The notes under the pieces are model-generated. The model made no database searches. It was not told the DNA's origin and saw only the letters and a program-made list of their open reading frames with translations. A DNA stretch of 12,363 bases from JBGOUV01 sp041477815 (lineage in GTDB: Bacteria; Acidobacteriota; Terriglobia; Bryobacterales; JACQDG01). Positions 6,483-12,363 of the stretch are shown here, one piece after another; within the stretch, counting starts at the first letter, position 1; the number at the start of each line of letters is the position of its first letter. The DNA is taken from NCBI GenBank assembly GCA_041477815.1, contig JBGOUV010000197.1, forward strand, positions 1-12,363, read 5' to 3'. A program made the translations under genes and the position numbers.

Positions 6483-7006
6483 TCGGCCGGGAACGCGAGG
6501 TCCGGGAGCAGGTCGCCGCCGGTGAGCGTCTCGCCCGAGACCACCGCGCGTGCCGGCGCGCTGGGAAGCAGGATCAGGACGGACTTCTCCTCGGGCAGGA
6601 CGAGCCAGCCGAGCTTCGTGCCGTTGGCGAAGTAGTCGTCGAACTTACGCATCTGTTCAGCGATGGTATCGCCAGGAGACAGGACTTCCACTGCCAGGTC
6701 GGGGGCGCCGTCGAGGTAGTCATCCGGAGTAAAACGGGCGCCGATCACCACAGCGACGTCGGGCAGGCGAAAGCGGACCTCACCGCGTATGGTGAGCCGG
6801 CAATGCAGTTCAGTGCCAACGCAGCCGCCCGCGTGGGTGTCGAAGTGCTCCATGAACTTGTGCGCGCAACGCGCCTGTATAATAGCGTGTCTCTTGTGTC
6901 CCACGTGTAACTCCACGGGCTGTCCGTCGACGTATTCGTAGTGTTCGAAGGCGGGGTTGGAGAGGTACTCTTCGACGCTGATATGCAAGGATGTGGCAAC
7001 GCCCAT
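6467..7006 (-). CDS. Uma2-family (DUF820) nuclease-fold protein
   Basis: This 179-residue protein belongs to the Uma2/DUF820 group, which has a restriction-endonuclease-like PD-(D/E)XK fold. Its role is mostly unknown; it is often seen in many copies and near mobile or accessory genes. Visible elements are the N-terminal helix SVEEYLSNP (10-18), YEYVDGQPVEL (23-33), LPDVAVV (81-87), PDLAVEVLSPGDT (102-114) and the helix with K121. E24, D83, E107 and K121 match the usual acidic and lysine active-site positions, so the fold looks catalytically intact. The start is the ATG read from 7006 downwards, preceded on its own strand by CTGAGG. It is the only intact minus-strand gene in the window. It overlaps its convergent neighbour by 16 bases and leaves a divergent gap of 16 to 40 bases before the hydroxylase operon. 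Confidence 0.88.
   Translation of the reverse strand: MGVATSLHISVEEYLSNPAFEHYEYVDGQPVELHVGHKRHAIIQARCAHKFMEHFDTHAGGCVGTELHCRLTIRGEVRFRLPDVAVVIGARFTPDDYLDGAPDLAVEVLSPGDTIAEQMRKFDDYFANGTKLGWLVLPEEKSVLILLPSAPARAVVSGETLTGGDLLPDLAFPADYLFA
6878..6883 (+). promoter_or_regulatory. Candidate -10 element (TATAAT) for the hydroxylase operon
   Basis: An exact TATAAT hexamer lies on the plus strand at 6878-6883, inside the opposing Uma2 gene and about 140 bases before the hydroxylase operon. An AT-only hexamer is uncommon in this GC-rich sequence, and the divergent gap is too short to hold a promoter. No good -35 box is present: ACTTGT at 6856-6861 is a weak match with a 16-base spacer. It may be chance. 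Confidence 0.22.
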
Positions 7007-7022
7007 TTGGCCTCAGTCTAAC

Positions 7023-7916
7023 ATGAATTCGTTGTACGCTAGTAGAGTGAACCGCTTCGATTACGCCTCCCCCCGCTCCCTCGAGGAAGCAGTACAGCTC
7101 AAGTCCTCCCATCCCCAAGCCCAACTACTCGCCGGCGGCACCGACCTGATTGTCCAGCTCCGCGCCCGTCGCAAGGAGACCGACCTCGTCGTCGACATCA
7201 AGCACGTCCCCGAGCTCAACGCCCTCCGTTACGACGCCGCGCGCGGCCTGACCCTCGGCGCTGCCGTCCCCTGCTACCGGATCTACGGGGACCCCGCGGT
7301 GCGCCGGGTCTATCCGGCGCTGGCGGAAGTGGCGAACCTGATCGGCGGCACGCAGATCCAGGGCCGCGCTTCGGCCGGCGGCAACCTGTGCAACGCGGCT
7401 CCCAGCGCCGACTTCGTCCCGATCCTGATCGCTCTCCGCGCCACCTGCCGGATTGCCGGCGCGGGGGGCAGCCGCAGCGTGCCGGTCGAGGACTTCTGCA
7501 CCGCTCCGGGACGCAACGTGCTCCAACCCGGAGAGCTGCTGGTGTCGCTCGATCTGCCGCCCCCCGACCCGCATTCCGGGGCGCGCTACCTGCGCCTGAT
7601 CCCGCGCAACGAAATGGATATTGCCATCGCCGGCGCCGGAGTGGCCGTGGTCCTCGAAGACGGCGTCTTCCGCTCGGCTCGTATCGCCCTCGCCGCGGTG
7701 GCCCCGACGCCGCTCTACGTGCGTGAGGCCGGTGCGGCGCTGGCAGGCAAGCCGGTGAATGCCGAGAGTATCCAGGCCGCCGCCGGCCTCGCCCGCGCCG
7801 CCGCCAAGCCCATCACCGATATGCGAGGCACCGCCGACTACCGCCGCCACCTCTGTGCTGTACTCACCCGCCGCGCCCTCGAAGCCGCCGTCCAACGAGC
7901 CAGGGAGTCCCAATGA
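7023..7916 (+). CDS. Molybdenum hydroxylase FAD-binding (medium) subunit, CoxM/XdhB-like
   Basis: This is the FAD subunit of a xanthine dehydrogenase-family hydroxylase. It passes electrons from the iron-sulfur subunit to an external acceptor. The vanillyl-alcohol-oxidase-type FAD domain is visible as FDYASPRSLEEAV, then LLAGGTDLIVQLR. The second FAD motif follows as ASAGGNLCNAAPSADFVP, and the C-terminal CO-dehydrogenase flavoprotein domain ends near YRRHLCAVLTRRALEAA. At about 297 residues it is normal for CoxM and shorter than the 4-hydroxybenzoyl-CoA reductase beta subunit, whose extra 4Fe-4S loop is not seen. The start is uncertain. The ATG at 7023 is used here. The GTG at 7047 would begin VNRFDYASP, closer to the usual family N-terminus, but neither has a strong ribosome-binding site. 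The stop overlaps the next start by 4 bases. Confidence 0.92.
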   Translation: MNSLYASRVNRFDYASPRSLEEAVQLKSSHPQAQLLAGGTDLIVQLRARRKETDLVVDIKHVPELNALRYDAARGLTLGAAVPCYRIYGDPAVRRVYPALAEVANLIGGTQIQGRASAGGNLCNAAPSADFVPILIALRATCRIAGAGGSRSVPVEDFCTAPGRNVLQPGELLVSLDLPPPDPHSGARYLRLIPRNEMDIAIAGAGVAVVLEDGVFRSARIALAAVAPTPLYVREAGAALAGKPVNAESIQAAAGLARAAAKPITDMRGTADYRRHLCAVLTRRALEAAVQRARESQ

Positions 7917-8389
7917 ATCACGTCCAAACCAACATCAACGGCGAAACCGTCGAGTTTCTCTGCGAACCGCACCAGAGCCTGCTGGAGTGCCTGCGCGACA
8001 TCGTCGGCCTGACCGGATCCAAAGAAGGCTGCAACGACGGCAACTGCGGCGCTTGCACCGTGATCCTCGACGGCCGCATCGTGAATTCCTGCCTGGTGCT
8101 CGGCGTCGAGGCCGAGGGCTCGGAGATCACCACCATTGAGGGCATTGCCAGGGGCAGCGAGCTCCACCCCGTCCAGCGGGCGTTCCTGGAACAGGCGGCT
8201 CTGCAATGCGGGTTCTGCACCCCCGGGTTCATCGTCGCCGCCAAGGCGCTGCTCGACCACGAGTCCAGCCCCTCGGAAGACCGCATCCGGCTCTGGCTGG
8301 CCAACAATCTTTGCCGCTGCACCGGCTACGACAAGATCGTCCGCGCCGTCCAGCAGGCAGCCACCCGGACGGAAGAGAGGAAAGCATGA
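7913..8389 (+). CDS. Molybdenum hydroxylase 2Fe-2S (small) subunit, CoxS/XdhC-like
   Basis: This 158-residue electron-transfer subunit carries two 2Fe-2S clusters. The N-terminal plant-ferredoxin-like domain binds its cluster through C40, C45, C48 and C60 (GCNDGNCGACTV, then NSC). The C-terminal four-helix domain binds the second through C99, C102, C134 and C136 (QCGFCTPGF and NLCRCTGY). All eight cysteines are present, and the length is typical of the small subunit. The protein relays electrons from the molybdenum centre to FAD. ATGA overlaps join it to the FAD subunit before it and the large subunit after it, so the three should be made in equal amounts. No export signal is visible, so the complex is probably cytoplasmic, unlike the enzymes encoded by 1171-6482. 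Confidence 0.96.
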   Translation: MNHVQTNINGETVEFLCEPHQSLLECLRDIVGLTGSKEGCNDGNCGACTVILDGRIVNSCLVLGVEAEGSEITTIEGIARGSELHPVQRAFLEQAALQCGFCTPGFIVAAKALLDHESSPSEDRIRLWLANNLCRCTGYDKIVRAVQQAATRTEERKA

Positions 8390-10626
8390 GCACCCCGGCA
8401 TACCGAGTAATAGGCACTCGCCCCATTCGTCACGACGGCGTCGACAAGGTCACCGGCCGCGCGCTCTACGGGGCCGACGTTCACCTGGCCGGCCTGCTCC
8501 ACGGCTTCATTCTGCGGAGTCCCCACGCCCACGCCCGTATCCGGCGCATCGATACCAGCCGGGCCGCAGCCTTCCCCGGCGTCAAGGCCGTGCTGACCGC
8601 CGCCGACTTCCCCGCCGTCCCCGAACGCATCGTCGACCTCGGCGAAGGCGCCACCCCGCTCAGCTACATCCGCGGCAACGTCCTGGCCTCGGGCAAGGTC
8701 CTCTATCGGGGTCACGCCGTGGCCGCGGTGGCCGCGATCAACGCGCAGGTCGCCGAAGAGGCCGCGTCCCTCATCGAGGTCGAGTACGAAGTTCTCCCCT
8801 GCACCCTCACCGCCCCGGACGCCATGCGGGACGGCGCTCCCATCCTCCACGAAGACCTCCGCGCCAAGGAATTCGGCAAAGCGACCGGAAAGGCCGGAAA
8901 CGTGGCCGACCACTTCCAACACGCCCTCGGCGACATCGATAAGGGTTTTGCCGAAGCCGATGTCATCGTGGAGCGCGAATTCCACACGGCCACGGTTCAC
9001 CAAGGGTACATAGAGCCGCACCCCGCCACCGCCCTGTGGAACAACGACGGCCGCGTGCTGATCTGGTGCAGTACCCAGGGCTCGTTCGTGGTGCGGGATA
9101 CCACTGCCTGCATTCTCGACATACCGGTCTCGCGCGTGCGGGTCACGCCGATGGAGATCGGCGGGGGATTCGGCGGCAAGATCCCGGTGTACCTCGAGCC
9201 CGTCGCCGCTCTGCTGTCGAAGAAGACCGGGCACCCGGTGAAGATCGTCATGTCCCGCAAGGACGTCTTCGAGGGCACCGGCCCCACCCCTGGGTCCTAC
9301 ATGAAGGTGAAGATCGGCGCGCGGAAGGACGGCCGCATCACCGCCGCCCAGGCCTACCTGGCTTACGAGGCCGGCGCCTATCCCGGCGCCATGGTTGGTC
9401 CCGGCGCCATGTGCGTCTTCGCCGCTTACGACCTGGCCAACGTCCTCATAGACGGCTATGACGTGGTAGTCAACAAACCCAGTACCGCCGCTTACCGCGC
9501 CCCCGGCGCCACCAACGCCGCCTTCGCCACCGAATCGGTGGTCGATGAGATCGCCGAGAAGCTGGGTATAGATCCGATTGAGTTCCGCCTTCGCAACGCC
9601 GCCAAGGAAGGCACGCGCCGCGCCGACGGACCCAAGTACCGCCGCGTCGGCTGCATCGAGGTGCTGGAGGCGATGAGGAACCACCCGCACTACACCGCCC
9701 CCCTCGGCGGCCCGAATCGCGGACGCGGCGTGGCTGTGGGCTTCTGGTTTAACGTCGGTCTGCCGTCGAGCTGCACCATCAGCGTCAACGCCGACGGCAC
9801 GGTGAGTTTGGTCGAGGGCTCCACCGACATCGGCGGCACCCGCACCTCCATTGCCATGCAGGCCGCCGAAGTCCTCGGGATCCCCGCCGAGGACGTGCAG
9901 CCCACCGTGGTCGATACCGACTCGGTCGGGTTCACCGCTGTCACCGGCGGCAGCCGCACCACCTTCGCCACCGGCTGGGCCGCCTACGAGGCCGCGCAGG
10001 ACGTTCTCCGGCAAATGAAGGAGCGCGCCGCCAAGCTCTGGTCGACCGACGCGGCGAAGGTGGACGTCGAGCACGGCGTCTTCCGCTCCGGCGATCAGAC
10101 TATGACGTTCCAGGAGCTAGCGGCCCGCATCGGCGACACGGGCGGTCCGGTGGTGGGGCGAGCGGCGGTCAACCCGCGCGGCGTGGGAGGCTCTTTCTCC
10201 GGCTGCCTGGCGGACGTCGAAGTCGACCCCGAAACCGGCAAGGTAACGGTGCTCCGTTTCACCTCCGTGCAGGACGTCGGCAAGGCCATCCACCCCAGCT
10301 ATGTAGAAGGCCAGATGCAAGGCGGCAGCACGCAGGGGATCGGCTGGGCTCTTAACGAGGAATACTACATGAGCCCCGACGGCGCCATGATGAACTCCAG
10401 CCTGCTGGATTACCGCATGCCCACCAGTCTCGATCTCCCCATGATCGATACCGTGATAGTAGAAGTGCCTAACCCCGGCCACCCCTTCGGTGTCCGCGGC
10501 GTAGGCGAAGCCAACATCGTCCCACCGCCCGCCGCCCTCGCTAACGCCATCTACCGGGCCGCCGGAGTCCGCATGACCCGGCTCCCCATGAGTCCTCCCG
10601 CGATCATGGAGGCCCTCTGGCGCTAG
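8386..10626 (+). CDS. Molybdenum hydroxylase large (Moco-binding) subunit, XdhA/HcrA-like
   Basis: This 746-residue catalytic subunit of the xanthine dehydrogenase superfamily hydroxylates or oxidises its substrate at a Mo-pterin-cytosine centre. The a/b hammerhead domain is at the N-terminus (VTGRALYGADVHLAGLLHGF, about 23-42). GGGFGGK at 259-265 contacts the cofactor. YRAPG beginning at Y370 is the active-site loop, and E708 in GVGEAN is the expected catalytic glutamate. The CoxL selenium/copper loop AYxCSFR is absent, so this is not form I CO dehydrogenase. The RAPG loop resembles 4-hydroxybenzoyl-CoA reductase and aldehyde or N-heterocycle oxidoreductases rather than bovine-type xanthine dehydrogenase. 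The ATG at 8386 overlaps the small-subunit stop by 4 bases, with GGAAGAGAGG at 8371-8380. The frame is open further upstream, but only as a shadow of the small subunit. The substrate is unassigned. Confidence 0.94.
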   Translation: MSTPAYRVIGTRPIRHDGVDKVTGRALYGADVHLAGLLHGFILRSPHAHARIRRIDTSRAAAFPGVKAVLTAADFPAVPERIVDLGEGATPLSYIRGNVLASGKVLYRGHAVAAVAAINAQVAEEAASLIEVEYEVLPCTLTAPDAMRDGAPILHEDLRAKEFGKATGKAGNVADHFQHALGDIDKGFAEADVIVEREFHTATVHQGYIEPHPATALWNNDGRVLIWCSTQGSFVVRDTTACILDIPVSRVRVTPMEIGGGFGGKIPVYLEPVAALLSKKTGHPVKIVMSRKDVFEGTGPTPGSYMKVKIGARKDGRITAAQAYLAYEAGAYPGAMVGPGAMCVFAAYDLANVLIDGYDVVVNKPSTAAYRAPGATNAAFATESVVDEIAEKLGIDPIEFRLRNAAKEGTRRADGPKYRRVGCIEVLEAMRNHPHYTAPLGGPNRGRGVAVGFWFNVGLPSSCTISVNADGTVSLVEGSTDIGGTRTSIAMQAAEVLGIPAEDVQPTVVDTDSVGFTAVTGGSRTTFATGWAAYEAAQDVLRQMKERAAKLWSTDAAKVDVEHGVFRSGDQTMTFQELAARIGDTGGPVVGRAAVNPRGVGGSFSGCLADVEVDPETGKVTVLRFTSVQDVGKAIHPSYVEGQMQGGSTQGIGWALNEEYYMSPDGAMMNSSLLDYRMPTSLDLPMIDTVIVEVPNPGHPFGVRGVGEANIVPPPAALANAIYRAAGVRMTRLPMSPPAIMEALWR
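10608..10612 (+). promoter_or_regulatory. Possible ribosome-binding site for the MoaD-like gene
   Basis: GGAGG lies within the last codons of the large hydroxylase subunit. No ATG, GTG or TTG follows at a suitable distance in the MoaD frame. The nearest near-cognate codon is CTG at 10617, only 4 bases away. It may therefore serve a rare start, or simply be part of the coding sequence. Confidence 0.3.
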
Positions 10627-10679
10627 TCTACATCCCGACCCCGCTGACCGGCCTGACCGGCGGCAGGTCGCCGCTGCAG

Positions 10680-11288
10680 GTGGAAGGCTCGACCATCGGC
10701 GAGGTCATCGACAATCTCGAACAGACCTGGCCCGGCCTCCGGGAGCGCCTCGTCATCGAGAACCGCCTCCGGTCCAACATCTCGGTAGCCGTAGACGGCG
10801 AAATCACCCCGCTGGGCCTGCTCGAGCCGGTGTCCCCGGCGAGCGAGGTTCACTTCGTGGCGGCGATCAGCGGTGGCGCTGGCTCCCCCCAGACTGGTCG
10901 CAATTCAGGTATGGTTTGGACCAGCGTGAGTCCGCCCGCCTCGTCTCTGCAAGCGGTGTTCCGCGAGCTGTGCCCGCGCTGCCGCCGGGGCCCGATTTTC
11001 CGGACGCCTTTGCGGCGCGGCTGGCTCCATATGCAGGAGCGCTGCCCAGTATGCGATCTTCGGTTCGAGCGTGAGCCGGGTTACTTCCTGGGGGCGATGT
11101 ACGTGAGCTACGCGCTCTCCATTCCACCGGTGCTGCTACTGGTCCTGGCTTTCCACTGGCTTGCCGCGTGGTCCTGGGGATCGTCCGCGCTGGGAGGGGC
11201 GGCGGCGTTCCTGCCCTTCGTGCCGTACGTGACGCGCCTCTCGCGTGTCATCTGGATCTACGTGGACCAGGCTCTCGACCCCGAGTAG
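10680..11288 (+). CDS. MoaD-like beta-grasp protein fused to DUF983 zinc-ribbon membrane domain
   Basis: Numbering is from the GTG at 10680, the first ordinary start codon. Residues 1-66 match the MoaD/ThiS sulfur-carrier fold (GSTIGEVIDNLEQTWPGLRE, NISVAVDGE) and end AAISGG. That Gly-Gly (65-66) is normally the free C-terminus that is thiocarboxylated during molybdopterin synthesis. The missing first strand, YIPTPLTGLTGG, is encoded in the same frame from about 10629, so the true product probably starts further upstream at a non-standard codon such as CTG 10617. After a short linker, residues 91-202 are a DUF983 domain: CPRC (98-101) and CPVC (122-125) form a likely zinc ribbon. EPGYFLGAMYVSYAL and two membrane segments (about 136-163 and 168-186) follow. 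An ATG at 10911 could start DUF983 alone but has no clear ribosome-binding site. The gene follows the hydroxylase operon, which fits a molybdenum-cofactor role for the first half. Confidence 0.78.
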   Translation: MEGSTIGEVIDNLEQTWPGLRERLVIENRLRSNISVAVDGEITPLGLLEPVSPASEVHFVAAISGGAGSPQTGRNSGMVWTSVSPPASSLQAVFRELCPRCRRGPIFRTPLRRGWLHMQERCPVCDLRFEREPGYFLGAMYVSYALSIPPVLLLVLAFHWLAAWSWGSSALGGAAAFLPFVPYVTRLSRVIWIYVDQALDPE

Positions 11289-11289
11289 C

Positions 11290-11414
11290 CACCTCACCGC
11301 CACCTCGCGGTCGAGGCGAGTGTTCCTGGCGCGGTACTTCCCCCATTCCACCGGCGCCGAGGCGCGCGAGGATCTCGTAGGAGCCAAGGGGCGCGTACCA
11401 GAAGGCAGGGTCAT
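11290..11414 (-). pseudogene. Frameshifted N-terminus of a PknB-type serine/threonine kinase
   Basis: Read on the minus strand from 11414, the sequence begins MTLPSGTR, a common start of acidobacterial Ser/Thr kinases. It continues in another frame as LGSYEILARLGAGGMGEV, the glycine-rich nucleotide-binding loop. It then returns to the first frame as YRARNTRLDREVAV, which should lead to the catalytic lysine region. The two frame changes (about +2, then -2 bases) break the gene although the protein signature is still clear. The similarity ends next to the stop codon of the MoaD-DUF983 gene at 11288, and no further kinase motif (HRD, DFG) is present. AAGGAA immediately precedes the old ATG. This is a remnant of roughly the first 45 residues of a protein normally several hundred long. 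Bases 11415-11526 beyond it show nothing recognisable. Confidence 0.78.
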
Positions 11415-11526
11415 TTCCTTAGCAGTCGGTTGGAGTACACCAGACTACCGGGGAGCGGGTAGTTTTGGCATTATCACCTCGAAGGAATGCTGGCATTTCC
11501 CCATAAACTGCGATATAGTGCCCCCA

Positions 11527-12162
11527 ATGACGGGAGAGAGCAATACCTGGGTGGTGGGACCTTCCAACGCCCTTTACGACCCCAAGTACAACCGGTCGCA
11601 TGAGGCCAACGACGCCCCGCATCGCCTGGTGATCAGCCAGGTTTACGACCTTCCATTCGGCAAGGGGCGCCGGTGGGCGCAGGCCGGAGTCGGAAGTTGG
11701 GTGTTGGGCGGTTGGCAGTGGAGCGGCATTACGGTGCTGCAATCGGGCCGGCCCATTCTTATCACCGCCCCCGACAATACCGGTCTGCTGGACTTCTCGT
11801 ACACCAACGGCCGCGCCGACCGCCTCAAGAGCGGCGTTTTGCCGAGCGGCCAGTCGCTTGACAAGTGGTTCGACACGACCGCGTTTCGCGCAGCCGCCCC
11901 CTTCACCGTCCCAACGGACTCTTTGTCCCAGCCAGACCTGCGCGGGCCCGGGCGCAAGAGCTTCGATATGTCAGTGGGCAAGAACACCCGCGTGAGGGAG
12001 CGCTACAACGTGCAGTTCCGGGCGGAGTTTTTCAACCTGTTCAACAGCCCGTTCTTCGAGGCCCGCAACCAGACCACGGATGTGACCAATCCCGATTTTG
12101 GCAGGATTCTGCAGGGAGCGAATCCCCGCAACATCCAGTTTGGCATCCGGGTGGTTTTCTAG
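11527..12162 (+). pseudogene. C-terminal fragment of an Oar-like TonB-dependent receptor
   Basis: About 210 residues match the end of the large outer-membrane TonB-dependent receptors (CarboxypepD_reg/Oar-like) of Acidobacteriota. The matching segments are HRLVISQVYDLPFGKGRRW, then LGGWQWSGITVLQSGRPI, then KWFDTTAFRAAAPFT. They continue as LRGPGRKSFDMSVGKN, RYNVQFRAEFFNLFNSPFF and NIQFGIRVVF. The terminal aromatic residue is the usual beta-barrel sorting signal. The intact family is about 1000 residues with a signal peptide, a carboxypeptidase-like domain and a plug, and all of these are missing. The frame stays open upstream to 11245, but that part overlaps DUF983 and the kinase remnant and shows no receptor similarity. 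The ATG at 11527 is the first in-frame Met near the homology, but no signal peptide follows, so any product could not reach the outer membrane. Confidence 0.8.
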
Positions 12163-12177
12163 CAACGAAGTGGTGAG

Positions 12178-12183
12178 AGGAGG
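12178..12183 (+). promoter_or_regulatory. Ribosome-binding site AGGAGG for the final gene
   Basis: AGGAGG stands 6 bases before the GTG at 12190 and 12 bases before the in-frame ATG at 12196. The spacing favours the GTG as the start. Confidence 0.7.
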
Positions 12184-12189
12184 TTAATC

Positions 12190-12363
12190 GTGAAAATGAA
12201 AAGACGACACTTTCTGCGACTGGGAATGAGCGCGGCCGGCGCCGGGTTACTGAAATACGCCGACGCGCAGACCAAGGTTCCGGCCGGCATCAAGCTGGGC
12301 ACGTTCTTCACCGACAAGCCCAACGAAGACGACCTGACCATGCTGCGCCACGCCGGCGTGGAG
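12190..12363 (+). CDS. Tat-signal protein, probable mannonate dehydratase-like or sugar-isomerase TIM barrel (3' end outside window)
   Basis: Only the first 58 residues are present. KRRHFLRLGMSAAGAGLLKY (residues 4-23) is a clear twin-arginine signal with a hydrophobic stretch, followed by an ADA cleavage region. The mature start GIKLGTFFTDKPNEDDLTML and RHAGVE resembles the first strand and helix of mannonate dehydratase (UxuA)-like or xylose-isomerase-like TIM barrels, which in acidobacteria often carry Tat signals. The family call rests on few residues. The start is the GTG at 12190, chosen for its strong ribosome-binding site; the ATG at 12196 would lose only two residues. It lies 27 bases after the receptor fragment. 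In related genomes such enzymes often follow TonB-dependent receptors, so the truncated receptor may once have been its partner. Confidence 0.7.
   Translation, partial: MKMKRRHFLRLGMSAAGAGLLKYADAQTKVPAGIKLGTFFTDKPNEDDLTMLRHAGVE

Noticed and set aside
8206..8385. Upstream extension of the large hydroxylase subunit
   Set aside because: The frame is open but only shadows the small subunit; the family N-terminus starts at ATG 8386, which has the ATGA overlap.
8326..10074. Long minus-strand open frame of about 580 codons opposite the large hydroxylase subunit
   Set aside because: It mirrors a well-supported gene in GC-rich DNA; its translation is low-complexity, rich in Gly, His, Val and Asp, with no recognisable domain.
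8386..10626. Form I CO dehydrogenase large subunit (coxL)
   Set aside because: The subunit order is the same, but the AYxCSFR active-site loop is missing and YRAPG stands in its place.
11290..11414. Programmed frameshifting to express an intact kinase
   Set aside because: Two shifts occur within 100 bases, no slippery sequence is obvious, and the rest of the kinase is absent.
11245..11526. Upstream part of the receptor frame as real coding sequence
   Set aside because: It overlaps DUF983 and the kinase remnant and shows no receptor-like features.
1..12363. CRISPR arrays, tRNA or rRNA genes, insertion-sequence ends, rho-independent terminators
   Set aside because: No regularly spaced repeats, tRNA-like folds, transposase motifs, or GC hairpins followed by T runs were seen by eye.

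Overview
The window is GC-rich, densely packed bacterial DNA, most like an acidobacterium of the Solibacter/Bryobacterales type. The clues are a remnant of the duplicated orphan permease (ADOP, MacB-like) family, the C-terminal end of an Oar-like TonB-dependent receptor, a remnant of a PknB-type kinase with the N-terminus typical of that phylum, and several small-molecule catabolic enzymes with export signals. The taxonomic call is inference from family content. No rRNA, tRNA, CRISPR array or intact insertion sequence is visible.

Layout. (1) 1-977: 3' part of argS. (2) 1005-1140: decayed N-terminal scrap of an ADOP permease. (3) 1171-4944: three genes overlapping by 14 and 4 bases. They encode a Tat-exported SelA/DgaE-like PLP enzyme with an extra C-terminal beta domain, a Sec-exported RraA-fold protein and a Sec-exported amidohydrolase/deacetylase. 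(4) 5010-6482: a Phd/YefM antitoxin and RelE/ParE toxin, followed with a 4-base overlap by an exported amidohydrolase of the PF04909 type. (5) 6467-7006, minus strand: a Uma2 (DUF820) nuclease-fold protein. (6) 7023-10626: FAD, 2Fe-2S and molybdenum subunits of a xanthine dehydrogenase-family hydroxylase, each overlapping the next by 4 bases. (7) about 10617-11288: a MoaD-like beta-grasp protein fused in frame to a DUF983 zinc-ribbon membrane domain, with no ordinary start codon for the first beta strand. (8) 11290-12162: a graveyard with a frameshifted minus-strand kinase N-terminus and a 5'-truncated TonB-dependent receptor. (9) 12190-end: start of a Tat-signal protein resembling a mannonate dehydratase or sugar-isomerase TIM barrel.

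How the genes may work together. Genes 1171-4944 look like an extracytoplasmic version of a known cytoplasmic gene neighbourhood (SelA-like ammonia-lyase, amidohydrolase/deacetylase and an aldolase). Here an RraA-fold protein stands where the KDPG-type aldolase usually is. The PLP enzyme carries a Tat signal, as expected for a protein folded around its cofactor before export, and the other two carry Sec signals. The RraA-like protein lacks the catalytic Arg-Asp pair, so aldolase activity is doubtful. The hydroxylase operon and the downstream MoaD-like protein form a separate molybdenum-cofactor unit.

The most unusual items are the MoaD-DUF983 fusion, the exported PLP-enzyme/RraA/deacetylase trio, and three separate gene remnants at the edges of the catabolic block. 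Together the remnants suggest that the block sits between recombination breakpoints.
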